Shown here in pieces: positions 16,816 to 25,454 of a DNA stretch of 64,000 nucleotides (the first letter of the stretch is position 1; every line of letters starts with the position of its first letter). Under the pieces are notes generated by a model. It ran no database searches. It had not been told where the DNA came from and saw only the letters and a list, made by a program, of their open reading frames with translations. Source of the DNA: Nocardioides sp. WS12 (lineage in GTDB: Bacteria > Actinomycetota > Actinomycetes > Propionibacteriales > Nocardioidaceae); NCBI RefSeq assembly GCF_014108865.1, contig NZ_CP053928.1:2418001-2482000 (forward strand), given 5' to 3'. Position numbers and translations under genes: made by a program.

Positions 16816-16862
16816 GTTTCGACGAACCTTCGATGAGTTTTCGTCGTTTCCGCTGTCGAAAC
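16816..16862. promoter_or_regulatory. nested inverted repeats upstream of the MFS exporter
   Basis: GTTTCGAC (16816-16823) and GTCGAAAC (16855-16862) form the outer arms; CGACGAA (16820-16826) and TTCGTCG (16840-16846) form an inner pair. Three copies of a TTTCGWC half-site are therefore present. The rest of the 225-base gap (16750-16974) shows no gene. This is a likely operator region for the exporter; the regulator is unknown. Confidence 0.45.
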
Positions 16863-16974
16863 GATGACGGCCCGTTCGTAGAAGTAGTGAGCGACGGGCC
16901 CACCGAGCATCGAGATGCACCTGATGGCGGCCGGCCACCGCTGGCCCATGCCACCACCAACGTTAGGACCCCCC

Positions 16975-18447
16975 ATGACTGCGCCCATCGAGACCGGCGA
17001 CATTGCCGAGTTCGAAGATGAGTTCACGAGTTCGGCGAACCCGGGCCGGACTCCACTGGTGATCAAGCTCCTGGTCGCGGCGACGTTCGTCGTGATCCTC
17101 AACGAGACGACCCTCGTCAACGCGTTGCCGCGTCTGATGACGGACTTCAACATCAGCGAGTCCACTGCCCAGTGGTCGCTGACGGTGTTCATGCTGACGA
17201 TGGCGGCCGTCATCCCGGTGACGGGCTGGTTCCTGCAGCGCGTGACCACCCGGACGGCGTACGCAACAGCCATGATCACGTTCAGCATCGGCACGCTGAT
17301 CGCCGCGCTGGCTCCGACCTTCGGCATCCTGCTCGTGGGCCGCGTCGTCCAGGCCGGCGGTACGGCGGTCATGATGCCGCTGCTGATGACCACCCTGATG
17401 ACCGTGGTGGCCGCCGAGGACCGCGGCCGCGTCATGGGCCAGGTCACCCTGGCCATGTCCGTCGCTCCTGCGCTCGGGCCGACGGTGTCCGGCGTGCTGC
17501 TCCACTTCGGCTCGTGGCGCCTGATCTTCGTGGTCGTCCTCCCGATCGCCCTGCTGGTCGGCTTCTTCGGATTCCGGGCGTTGGAGAACGTCGGCGAGAC
17601 GACCACGAGCCCGGTCAGCTGGTTGAGCGTCGTGCTCGCTGCCGGCGGTTTCAGCACCTTCGTGTTCGGCCTGAGCAAGGTCGGCAATGCGGACTGGCCC
17701 GAGCCCGCGCTGTACATCGGTGGCGGCGTCATCCTGATCGCGGCCTTCGCGGTCTACCAGCTGTTCCTGCAGCGCTCCGAGCGTCCGCTGATGGACCTGC
17801 GGACGCTGAAGCACCGCAACTACACCGTCTCGCTCGTCCTCATGTCGGCCGCCTTCATGGCCTTCCTCGGATCGATGATCCTGCTGCCGCTCTACCTGCA
17901 GAACCTGCGCGGCCTCTCCGAGCTCCAGACCGGCCTGCTGGTCATGCCCGGTGGCCTCGCCATGGGCCTGCTCGGCCCGCGGGTCGGCAAGATCTACGAC
18001 CGGATCGGATCGCGACCCCTCGTGATCCCCGGCTCGATCTTCATGGTGGTCCTGATGTTCGGCCTGAGCCGGATCGGTGCCGAGACGCCGTACGCCCTCA
18101 TCCTGGGGCTGCACGTGGCGCTGATGGCGAGCCTGGCGATGATCTTCACGCCGGTCTTCACCATCGGCCTGGGCGACCTCGCCCCGCACCTGTACTCGCA
18201 CGGCAGCTCGCTGCTCGGGACGCTGCAGCAGGTCTCCGGTGCGATCGGTACCGCGATGCTGGTCGTCATCATGACCAACCGGAGCGAGCACCTCGCCGAG
18301 TCGGGTCACACCCAGGGCGAGGCGTTCATGGGCGGTCTGCAGTGGGCCTTCGCGACAGGTGCCATCATCGGCATCGTCGTGGTAGCGATGGCCCTGCTGT
18401 TGCCGTCCAAGGTCGAGGCTCCCGAAGGGGCACCCGCCGCACACTGA
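16975..18447 (+). CDS. MFS drug/proton antiporter, DHA2 (EmrB/QacA) family
   Basis: The 490-residue membrane protein has about 14 hydrophobic helices, the size of DHA2 exporters. Motif C appears in helix 5 (MSVAPALGPTVSGVL) and the motif-A-like loop as GRVMG. The segment LNETTLVNALPRLMTDF is the standard first-helix signature of the family. It probably exports a toxic compound using the proton gradient. The ATG at 16975 follows AGGA; upstream in-frame codons are not family-like. It is convergent with the hydrolase gene. Confidence 0.9.
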   Translation: MTAPIETGDIAEFEDEFTSSANPGRTPLVIKLLVAATFVVILNETTLVNALPRLMTDFNISESTAQWSLTVFMLTMAAVIPVTGWFLQRVTTRTAYATAMITFSIGTLIAALAPTFGILLVGRVVQAGGTAVMMPLLMTTLMTVVAAEDRGRVMGQVTLAMSVAPALGPTVSGVLLHFGSWRLIFVVVLPIALLVGFFGFRALENVGETTTSPVSWLSVVLAAGGFSTFVFGLSKVGNADWPEPALYIGGGVILIAAFAVYQLFLQRSERPLMDLRTLKHRNYTVSLVLMSAAFMAFLGSMILLPLYLQNLRGLSELQTGLLVMPGGLAMGLLGPRVGKIYDRIGSRPLVIPGSIFMVVLMFGLSRIGAETPYALILGLHVALMASLAMIFTPVFTIGLGDLAPHLYSHGSSLLGTLQQVSGAIGTAMLVVIMTNRSEHLAESGHTQGEAFMGGLQWAFATGAIIGIVVVAMALLLPSKVEAPEGAPAAH

Positions 18448-18456
18448 CCCGCGAGG

Positions 18457-19566
18457 TCAGACGAGAAGTTCCTCAGCCACTTCGGCCAGGAAGTCGTCCA
18501 TCGCCGTCCAGCTCAGCTGGGCGGCGCGCGGTCCGGCGACCAGGCCGAGGTGGCTGAGTCCGTCTGCGGCCGCGTAACGCGCCCCGGGTACGACGTCCAC
18601 GCCCGCGCGCACGGCCGGGCCGTTGGCGATGTTGTCGGTCTCGCTGCCGACGAACAGCACCGGCGCCGTGATGGCGTCGAGGTGGACCGCGCGGTCGCTG
18701 CTCAGGTGGACCACGCCGGAATGGAGTTCGTTGCGCGCCATCAGCCGGGTGTGGATCTGGTGGTAGGCGCGGCCCGGGTAGCCGGGCATCTCGCCGATGA
18801 AGTCGTCGATCGCGGTGGTCCGGGCCAGCGCCTCGGTGTCGAGGAGGTGCCGCGCCAGGTGGACGGCCTTGGTCAGCTCGCGACGCGGCGCCATGGCCCG
18901 ATAGCTGGCGCGGACCAGATGGCGGGGCACGCCGCCCAGGACTGCCGTCGGCACCACCATCGCGCGTGATCCGAGCAACCGGTCGGCAGTGATCAGCGGC
19001 TGCACGGCGGGGATCTGCCGGTAGTCGATCGGGGTGCCGAAGGCCGTCAGCGAGCCGATCGGCAGATCGGGGTGGGCGGCCGCGGTCAGCAGGCTCATCG
19101 TGCCGCCGAGGGACCAGCCGACGAGGTCGACGGCATCGGCGTCGTGATCGGCCAGCACCGCGTGGATCGCGGTGGGCAGGATGTCGTCGATCCAGGTCTC
19201 GAAGCCCATCGCGCGGTCCGCGAAGCCGATGGAGCCGTAGTCGATGAGGTACGTCGCCCGGTCGGCGTCGACGAGATGGGCGGCCAGGCTCTGGCCCGGT
19301 CGGAGATCGAAGCAACGCGCGGACACGGCGAGGGGCGGCACCAGGAGCACGGGACGGGGCGCCGTGGCGGACGTGGCGCGGTCGTAGCGGCTCAGCCGGC
19401 GGTGCGGCTCGTCACTGAGGACGGTGGTCGGCAGGCCGTCGTACTGTTCGACGCCGTCGCCGAAGGGCGAGATCGCCCAGGCGTTGCGGGCAGCGGTACT
19501 GAGCGTGGTCGTCAGGGGAGCGGAGGACACCGCGTCAGCGTGACGGTCCCGGCGCGCCACGTCCAT
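18457..19566 (-). CDS. alpha/beta hydrolase related to PHA synthase/acyltransferases
   Basis: The 369-residue protein has an alpha/beta hydrolase core: LLVPPLAVSARCFDLRPGQSLAAHL, nucleophile elbow GWSLGG near residue 172, an Asp in VGSETDNI and a His in GLSHLG near the end. The spacing resembles PhaC-type polyester synthases, but the nucleophile is Ser where PHA synthases use Cys, so a lipase or acyltransferase is more likely. It lies 36 bases after the TetR regulator and is probably cotranscribed with it. Confidence 0.78.
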   Translation of the reverse strand: MDVARRDRHADAVSSAPLTTTLSTAARNAWAISPFGDGVEQYDGLPTTVLSDEPHRRLSRYDRATSATAPRPVLLVPPLAVSARCFDLRPGQSLAAHLVDADRATYLIDYGSIGFADRAMGFETWIDDILPTAIHAVLADHDADAVDLVGWSLGGTMSLLTAAAHPDLPIGSLTAFGTPIDYRQIPAVQPLITADRLLGSRAMVVPTAVLGGVPRHLVRASYRAMAPRRELTKAVHLARHLLDTEALARTTAIDDFIGEMPGYPGRAYHQIHTRLMARNELHSGVVHLSSDRAVHLDAITAPVLFVGSETDNIANGPAVRAGVDVVPGARYAAADGLSHLGLVAGPRAAQLSWTAMDDFLAEVAEELLV

Positions 19567-19602
19567 CGAACGTGACGAGCGTGACGGTTGGCTGATCGGC
19601 GG

Positions 19603-20226
19603 TCAGCGGTCCGAGCGCCAGTGCTTCGCGCCGATCAGCATCATCCGGAGCTGGGCACGGGTGCTGTCGGCGATCTTGCGTTCCGCGGGGGAGCCGGGCC
19701 CGGCCGTGAGCAGCCGCTCTGCGGTCGTCACCATCGCGCCGACGATCAGCGAGGACAGCGTCTGGAGGTCCTCCTCGGACCAGCTGTCCGTGCCCGGCAG
19801 GTGAGCGAGGTCGGTGGCCAGTTCGCGTTCGGCCAACTCGATCCCGCGGGCGATCGCCTCGCGGACCGGCGGGGGACCGGCAAACCGTTCCCGTGCGATG
19901 AAGCCGAAGTGCGCATGGTGCTGGCGGACCTGGTCGACCAGCACGGTGACCGATCCGTCGATGATCGAGCGTGCGTCGTTGCCGACGGTGTGCCGGAGTT
20001 CGCGCAGCAGGGTGCGCAGGGTGTCGAGGGACTCCTCCACCAGCGCCAGGCCGAGGTCGTCGATCGAGGGGAAGTGCCGGTAGAACGCGGTCGGCACGAT
20101 GCCGACCTCCTTGGCGACCTGCCGCAGGGACAGGGCGACCAGGGTCGTGTCTGCCGACAGCCCCAGGGCCGCATCCAGAATCGCGCGGCGCGTCTTCTCC
20201 TTGCGCTCCACGCGGGTCTCGGTCAC
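19603..20226 (-). CDS. TetR regulator, probable fatty-acid desaturase repressor (DesT/MadR-like)
   Basis: The 207-residue protein has an N-terminal helix-turn-helix (SLRQVAKEVGIVPTAFYRHF, 28-47) and a helical ligand domain. It is divergent from the ferredoxin-reductase/desaturase pair, the position taken by acyl-CoA-sensing desaturase regulators of the DesT type. The GTG start has TAGGAT 6 bases upstream, so the message is probably leaderless. An 18-bp palindrome at 20244-20261 lies over the expected -35 position. The ligand assignment is inferred from context. Confidence 0.82.
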   Translation of the reverse strand: MTETRVERKEKTRRAILDAALGLSADTTLVALSLRQVAKEVGIVPTAFYRHFPSIDDLGLALVEESLDTLRTLLRELRHTVGNDARSIIDGSVTVLVDQVRQHHAHFGFIARERFAGPPPVREAIARGIELAERELATDLAHLPGTDSWSEEDLQTLSSLIVGAMVTTAERLLTAGPGSPAERKIADSTRAQLRMMLIGAKHWRSDR

Positions 20227-20243
20227 CTCACCATCCTACCGTG

Positions 20244-20261
20244 AGTGAACATGTGTGCACT
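20244..20261. promoter_or_regulatory. TetR operator 1, near-perfect 18-bp palindrome
   Basis: AGTGAACATGTGTGCACT has one mismatched pair. It covers the region just upstream of the tetR -10 at 20233-20238 and fits RGTGWACA-nn-YGTRCACY, the pattern also seen at 20311-20328. Confidence 0.6.
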
Positions 20262-20305
20262 GTCACGCGCGAGGCGCGTTGACCGGCGGTGCAGAACGCG
20301 TCAGA

Positions 20306-20333
20306 GTTTCGGTGTACAGACGTACACCCAAAC
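20306..20333. promoter_or_regulatory. TetR operator 2, palindrome before the desaturase pair
   Basis: The core GGTGTAC-agac-GTACACC (20311-20328) is a perfect 7-bp inverted repeat, flanked by GTTT and AAAC arms (20306-20309 and 20330-20333). Twelve of the 18 core bases are identical to operator 1, centred 67 bases away. Confidence 0.65.
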
Positions 20334-20352
20334 TTCCACCGAAGGAGGCCGA

Positions 20353-21456
20353 ATGTCCGCGATCCTGCGTTCCCGGCTCGTTGGCGCACTCGCCAGCCCG
20401 CATGGTGTCGACCGCTACCTCGAACGCTTCAACCCGATGTGGGCTGCCCACGAGGTCCGCGCCCGGATCGTGTCGATCCACCGCGAGACCGACGGCGACG
20501 CCCCGGTCGCAACCCTGACCCTCCAGCCCACGTCCACGTGGCGCGGCCACCAGGCCGGCCAGCACGTCCTCGTGGGCGTCGAGATCCCCGGCGTGGCCAA
20601 GCGCTACACCCGGGCGTTCTCGATCTCCTCGGCCGCGTCGGGCAAGGGGGAGCGGTTCACCCTCACGATCCGCGCTCACGACGAAGGCCAGGTGTCGTCG
20701 TACCTCGTCCGCGAGGCGGCGCCCGGTCAGATCATCCACCTCAGCCAGGCGCAGGGCGAGTTCACCCTCGTCGAGAGCCCGGCGACCCCGACCATCAGCC
20801 GCCTGCTCTTCATCACCGGCGGCTCGGGCATCACGCCGGCGATGTCGATGATCCGCACGCTGCTGCGTGACGGGTATCAGCGCGACGGTGTGGCCCACGC
20901 CGGCCGCAAGGTCACCTTCCTGCACTTCGCCCGCAGCGCCGAGGACCAGATCTTCGCCGATGAACTTGCCGAGATCGCCGCGGCCGACAACGGCATCGAT
21001 GTCCACCTGCGCTACGGCGACCAGGTGTTCAGCGAGTTCGAACTCCGTCGGCTGGTGGCGGACTACCGCGACACCGACACGTGGCTCTGTGGCCCTCCGG
21101 GGCTCGTCGAGCTGGTCAAGGCGGCGTACGACGACTCGACCCGGCTGCGGATGGAGTTCTTCAAGCCCGCCGTTGCCCGGGCTGCCCGTCCCGGCGAGGA
21201 GATCGAGGGCGACATCGCCTTCACCCGCTCCGGCAAGACCGTCGCCGCCTCCGGCGCCAGCATCCTCGAGCAGGCCGAGCAGGCCGGGCTCACGCCCGAG
21301 TTCGGCTGCCGGATGGGCATCTGCTTCTCGTGCACGCGCACCAAGACCGTGGGCACCGTCCGCAACATCCTGACCGGCGAGGAGTCCGCTGTGCCGGACG
21401 AGGAGGTCCGCATCTGCGTGACCGCCGCCGCCGGTGACTGCCACATCGACCTGTGA
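20353..21456 (+). CDS. ferredoxin-NADP-type reductase with C-terminal 2Fe-2S domain, electron donor to the desaturase
   Basis: The 367-residue protein contains an FAD domain (KRYTRAFSISSA), an NAD(P) domain (FITGGSGITPAMSMI, then LCGPPGL) and a plant-type 2Fe-2S domain (FGCRMGICFSC, with the last Cys in ICVTAAAGDC). It should pass electrons from NAD(P)H to the di-iron desaturase encoded next. This arrangement matches Rv3230c-desA3 of Mycobacterium tuberculosis. The ATG at 20353 follows AAGGAGG. The upstream palindrome should bind the TetR regulator. Confidence 0.92.
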   Translation: MSAILRSRLVGALASPHGVDRYLERFNPMWAAHEVRARIVSIHRETDGDAPVATLTLQPTSTWRGHQAGQHVLVGVEIPGVAKRYTRAFSISSAASGKGERFTLTIRAHDEGQVSSYLVREAAPGQIIHLSQAQGEFTLVESPATPTISRLLFITGGSGITPAMSMIRTLLRDGYQRDGVAHAGRKVTFLHFARSAEDQIFADELAEIAAADNGIDVHLRYGDQVFSEFELRRLVADYRDTDTWLCGPPGLVELVKAAYDDSTRLRMEFFKPAVARAARPGEEIEGDIAFTRSGKTVAASGASILEQAEQAGLTPEFGCRMGICFSCTRTKTVGTVRNILTGEESAVPDEEVRICVTAAAGDCHIDL

Positions 21457-21503
21457 GTTTCGAGGCTCGCTCCGCTCGCACCTCAACCACCGAAGGAATT
21501 CTG

Positions 21504-22646
21504 ATGACTGACACCATCGTGGAGACCACGAACGAGAAGTACCACGGCCTGACCCACGCCGAGATCGACAGCCTCGGCGCCGAGCTCGACGCCCTGCGCC
21601 TGCGCACGATCGCCGACCTGGGCGAGCCCGACGCGGAGTACCTCCGCAAGGTCGTCAAGGCCCAGCGCAGCTTCGAGATCGCCGGCCGCGCCTTGTTCTA
21701 CCTGCCGCCGGCCTGGCCGCTGGCCGTCGCCTCCCTGAGCGTGTCGAAGATCCTCGACAACATGGAGATCGGCCACAACGTCATGCACGGCCAGTACGAC
21801 TGGATGGGCGACCCCGCGTTCAACTCCCGCCAGTTCGACTGGGACACGATGGCGCCGGCCGAGAACTGGAAGTACGGCCACAACTACATGCACCACACGT
21901 ACACCAACATCGTGGGCAAGGACCGCGACGTGGGGTACGGCATCCTCCGGATGGACGAGGACCAGAAGTGGCGCCCCATCTACCTCGGGAACCCGCTCTA
22001 CGCGTTCTTGCTGATGACCTTCTTCGAGTGGGGCGTGGCGGTCCACGACCTCGAGGCCGAAGAGGTGCTGGCCGGTCGTCGCCCGCTCTTCCGCGGCGAG
22101 AACGCCCCGATCTGGCGCCGGCTCCGCAAGAAGATGGGCAAGCAGATCCTCAAGGACTACGTCCTGTTCCCGCTGCTGACCGGCCCGTTCTTCCTCAGCA
22201 CCCTGGCTGGCAACTTCACGGCCAACATCATCCGCAACATCTGGACCTTCAACATCATCTTCTGCGGTCACTTCCCGGCGGGCGTCGCGACGTTCACCGA
22301 GGAGGAGACCGAGAACGAGACCCGCGGCCAGTGGTACCTGCGCCAGATGCTCGGCTCGGCCAACATCACCGGCAGCAAGCTGATGCACGTGATGAGCGGC
22401 AACCTGTCGCACCAGATCGAGCACCACCTGTTCCCGGACATCCCGGCGCGCCGTTACCCGGAGATGGCCGTCGAGGTCCAGGAGATCTGCGAGCGCTACG
22501 GCCTGCCCTACAACACGGGCTCCCTGCCCCGGCAGCTGTTCAGTGTCTTCAAGAAGATCGTCCGCCTCGCGTTCCCGGGCGGCAAGACGCCGGCGGCGCC
22601 CGTCCGCGGTCCGCAGGCCGTGATCGACGACTCGTTGGCTGCCTGA
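21504..22646 (+). CDS. acyl-CoA/fatty-acid delta-9-type desaturase, membrane di-iron
   Basis: The 380-residue protein has the three histidine boxes of membrane desaturases: HNVMH at 91-95, HNYMHH at 126-131 and HQIEHH near residue 305. It also has hydrophobic segments (LFYLPPAWPLAVASLSV; LKDYVLFPLLTGPFFLSTL). It would insert a double bond in a long-chain acyl group using electrons from the upstream reductase. The ATG at 21504 follows GAAGGAA. It is similar in type to mycobacterial DesA3; the exact position of desaturation is not visible. Confidence 0.93.
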   Translation: MTDTIVETTNEKYHGLTHAEIDSLGAELDALRLRTIADLGEPDAEYLRKVVKAQRSFEIAGRALFYLPPAWPLAVASLSVSKILDNMEIGHNVMHGQYDWMGDPAFNSRQFDWDTMAPAENWKYGHNYMHHTYTNIVGKDRDVGYGILRMDEDQKWRPIYLGNPLYAFLLMTFFEWGVAVHDLEAEEVLAGRRPLFRGENAPIWRRLRKKMGKQILKDYVLFPLLTGPFFLSTLAGNFTANIIRNIWTFNIIFCGHFPAGVATFTEEETENETRGQWYLRQMLGSANITGSKLMHVMSGNLSHQIEHHLFPDIPARRYPEMAVEVQEICERYGLPYNTGSLPRQLFSVFKKIVRLAFPGGKTPAAPVRGPQAVIDDSLAA

Positions 22647-22670
22647 GCCTTGACAGGGGACACTGGACCC

Positions 22671-22922
22671 ATGAACGACGGACGCGACCACCTCAGCAAG
22701 GCCGAGATCGCCAAGGACACCATGCAGTCAGGTGTCGAGGCCGCGGCTCACACCGTGGGTGAGGTGGCCACGATCCTGACCCGTGCCGTCGGTGAGGTCG
22801 CCAGTGCGGTGGGCGGATTCGCCACGGAGATCTTCGAGATCCGTGAGTCCTCCCGCCGGGCGATCGCGGAGCACGGCCAGGACGAGGCTTCGTCGACGAT
22901 CGAGGTCGACCCGGAGGCCTAG
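22671..22922 (+). CDS. small hypothetical protein
   Basis: The 83-residue protein has a central amphipathic helix (GVEAAAHTVGEVATILTRAVGEVASAVGGFATEIFEI) between charged ends and no cysteine. I recognise no family. The ATG at 22671 has GACACT 6 bases upstream, in the leaderless pattern; TTG at 22650 is a less likely start. Its TAG stop shares the palindromic bases CTAG with the ptsI stop on the other strand. Confidence 0.65.
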   Translation: MNDGRDHLSKAEIAKDTMQSGVEAAAHTVGEVATILTRAVGEVASAVGGFATEIFEIRESSRRAIAEHGQDEASSTIEVDPEA

Positions 22923-24598
22923 GCTCCCGAGGTATCGACGAGGCGCGCGGCCTCGCGTGCTGCGGAAGGATCCGCAGCCGCGAGCGCCGCGTCCGCCATT
23001 TTTCGACACTGGTCGAGGGTGACCGTGGCGAGCTGTGCCCCGACGGGGCGGACGGCAGCGGCCGCCATTGACAGCGACGTGATCCCGAGACCCACCAGGA
23101 CACAGGCCAGGAGGGGATCGGCCGCGGCTTCCCCGCACACGCCGACGGGCTTCCCCGCGCGCTGCCCGGCCTGCGCGGTGAGGGCGACGAGCTGGAGGAC
23201 CGCTGGCTGCCACGGGTCGGTCAGGTGGGCGAGGTCGCTGCACATCCGGTCCGCAGCCATCGTGTACTGGGTCAGGTCGTTGGTGCCGATCGAGAGGAAG
23301 TCGACCTCGGCGAGCATCCGGTCAGCCAGCAGGGCGGCGCTGGGGACTTCGACCATCACGCCGACCTCGAGACCACGGGACCGGACGGCCGCGGCGAAAC
23401 CGCGTGCCTCATCGACGGTGGCCACCATCGGAGCCATCACCCACGTCCGAGTACCGGTCCGCTCGGCTGCGGCGGCGACGGCGTCGAGTTGGCGATCGAG
23501 GAGTCCCTGGTCGGTGAACGACAGGCGGAGCCCGCGCACTCCCAGCGCCGGGTTCTCCTCGTCGCCGTGGGTCGCGAAGGCGATCGGCTTGTCGGACCCG
23601 GCATCGAGCGTGCGCACGACGACGTGCTGCCCGTCGCGCGCGAAGGGAGCGAGGACCTCGGCGTAGAGGAGTGTCTGCTCCTCCACGCTCGGTTCGGTCT
23701 CGCGATCGAGGAAGCTGAGCTCGGTCCGGAAGAGGCCGACCCCCTCGACGGGACCGCGCGCGGCGGCGGCGGAGGACGCGGCGTCCGCGACGTTGGCGAG
23801 CAGCTTCACATCGTGGCCGTCGGCCGTCCGGCACGGACCCTCCCACTCGGCCAGTGCGGCCCGGGAGGAAGCATCGGCAGCGACTCTCGCGGACGAGGCC
23901 GCCGGGTCGGGATCGACCTCGATCGTGCCGGTCGCTCCGTCGACCAGCAGTTGGCGTCCGGCTGAGGCGGCGACGACGCCGGCGGCTCCCACGACGCACG
24001 GGATGCCGAGCTGGCGCGCGATGATCGCGGTGTGGCTCGTCGGGCCGCCGCGCTCGGTGACCAAGGCGATCACCAGGGCCGGATCGAGTCCGGCGGTGTC
24101 GGCCGGAGCGAGATCGGCGGCCACGAGGATCGTCGGCGCCGTCGGCATCGAGACCCCCGGTTCGGGCTCGCCGACGAGACGGGCGATGATCCGGCTGCGA
24201 ATGTCGCGCAGGTCGGTCACCCGCTCGGCCATCAGTCCGCCCATGCCGGTGAACACGGTCACGAACTGCTCGACGGCCCGGTCCACGGCGGTCAGCAGCG
24301 GTTCGCCGGCGCGCAGGTTCTTGCGGACCGCCCCGCGCAGGCCCCGATCGGTGGCCAGGCCCGCGCTCGCGATCAGCACGCCCGCGGTCGCGCCGTCGAC
24401 GGTGGTGGCCTTCTCGCGGAAGCCTTCGGCGACCACGGCCGCCGCGGCGTCGTAGGCGGCAAGGGCGGCCACGTCGTCGGCGTGGCCGCCGTCTCCGTAC
24501 GTCCTGATCGCCTCTTCGGGGACGGCGGAGACGGTGACCTGCGCAGGTCCGTAGGCGAGGCCGGGGACAACGGGAGTGCCGTGCAACGTGGTGACCAT
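22919..24598 (-). CDS. ptsI: phosphotransferase system enzyme I
   Basis: The 559-residue enzyme moves phosphate from phosphoenolpyruvate to HPr. The phospho-accepting His189 lies in GGPTSHTAIIAR. The PEP-binding barrel shows GVGLFRTELSFLD, GVMVEVPSAALLAD, FLSIGTNDLTQYTMAADR and VGVCGEAAADP. The ATG at 24598 is preferred; a GTG at 24604 adds two residues. It is divergent from fruR and thus sits in one locus with the fructose-specific genes and ptsH. Confidence 0.94.
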   Translation of the reverse strand: MVTTLHGTPVVPGLAYGPAQVTVSAVPEEAIRTYGDGGHADDVAALAAYDAAAAVVAEGFREKATTVDGATAGVLIASAGLATDRGLRGAVRKNLRAGEPLLTAVDRAVEQFVTVFTGMGGLMAERVTDLRDIRSRIIARLVGEPEPGVSMPTAPTILVAADLAPADTAGLDPALVIALVTERGGPTSHTAIIARQLGIPCVVGAAGVVAASAGRQLLVDGATGTIEVDPDPAASSARVAADASSRAALAEWEGPCRTADGHDVKLLANVADAASSAAAARGPVEGVGLFRTELSFLDRETEPSVEEQTLLYAEVLAPFARDGQHVVVRTLDAGSDKPIAFATHGDEENPALGVRGLRLSFTDQGLLDRQLDAVAAAAERTGTRTWVMAPMVATVDEARGFAAAVRSRGLEVGVMVEVPSAALLADRMLAEVDFLSIGTNDLTQYTMAADRMCSDLAHLTDPWQPAVLQLVALTAQAGQRAGKPVGVCGEAAADPLLACVLVGLGITSLSMAAAAVRPVGAQLATVTLDQCRKMADAALAAADPSAAREAARLVDTSGA

Positions 24599-24623
24599 GC
24601 TCACACGCTAATCCGAACACCCC

Positions 24624-24652
24624 TTGACAAGCAACGGAAACGGGCATAAAAC
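24624..24652 (+). promoter_or_regulatory. sigma-70-type promoter of the fruR-fruK-fruA operon
   Basis: TTGACA at 24624-24629 and TAAAAC at 24647-24652 are spaced by 17 bases. The following AC-rich stretch (about 24650-24668) is a likely site for the DeoR-type repressor. This is an unusually good -35 for this high-GC window. Confidence 0.6.
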
Positions 24653-24686
24653 AACACAAACAAAGATTCGTGAGGGAGGTCACACC

Positions 24687-25454
24687 ATGTACGCCGAGGA
24701 ACGCCAGCAGGCCGTCGTCCAGCAGGTCGTCGCTCAGGGCCGGATGTCGGTGGCGGAGATCGCCGCCCTCTTTGCCGTGACGACCGAGACGGTGCGGCGT
24801 GACCTCACCGCTCTCGAAGCGCTCGGCCTGGTTCGGCGTGTGCACGGTGGTGCTGTCCCGGCGTCGGCACTCACCACCCTCGAGCCAGCGCTGGGTGAGC
24901 GGGACGCGGCGAACGTCGAGGCCAAGGGCCGGATTGCCCGCGCTGCGCTCGAGCTGTTGCCCCCCGCCGGCGCGTCGATCCTCCTCGACGCAGGGAGTAC
25001 GACGGCGCGACTGGCCGACGCGATTCCGGCGACGCACCGCCTGGTCGTCTTCACGCACAGCGTTTCGATCGCCGCACGGCTGGCCGGCAACGACCGGATC
25101 GAGCTGCACCTCCTGCCCGGCCGCGTGCGTCCCCACACCCACGCCGCAGTCGGCGCCACCACCGTCGCGGCCGTCGGCGTACTTCGTGTCGACATGGCCT
25201 TCATGGGCGCCAACGGGGTCAGCGTCGGTCACGGGTTCTCGACGCCGGACAGCGAGGAGGCGGCGACCAAGCGTGCGTTCGTCCTGGCAGCCGATCGGGT
25301 GGTAGGCCTCGTTGACGCCACCAAGGTGGGCGTCGACAGCTCGGTGCGGTTCGCTGCGCTCGACGAGGTCGACGTCCTGGTCACGGACGCATCGATCCAG
25401 CGCGACGACCGCGCGGCGATCGCCGGGGCCGACATCGAGGTCGTGGTCGCGTGA
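24687..25454 (+). CDS. fruR: DeoR-family regulator of the fructose PTS
   Basis: The 255-residue protein has a DeoR winged helix (MSVAEIAALFAVTTETVRRDLTALEALGLVRRVHGGAVP, residues 20-58) and a sugar-phosphate sensor domain with LDAGSTTARLAD, GANGVS and SEEAATKRAF. It is expected to sense fructose 1-phosphate. The ATG at 24687 follows GGGAGG. The stop overlaps the fruK start, making a tight fruR-fruK-fruA-ptsH operon. Confidence 0.92.
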   Translation: MYAEERQQAVVQQVVAQGRMSVAEIAALFAVTTETVRRDLTALEALGLVRRVHGGAVPASALTTLEPALGERDAANVEAKGRIARAALELLPPAGASILLDAGSTTARLADAIPATHRLVVFTHSVSIAARLAGNDRIELHLLPGRVRPHTHAAVGATTVAAVGVLRVDMAFMGANGVSVGHGFSTPDSEEAATKRAFVLAADRVVGLVDATKVGVDSSVRFAALDEVDVLVTDASIQRDDRAAIAGADIEVVVA

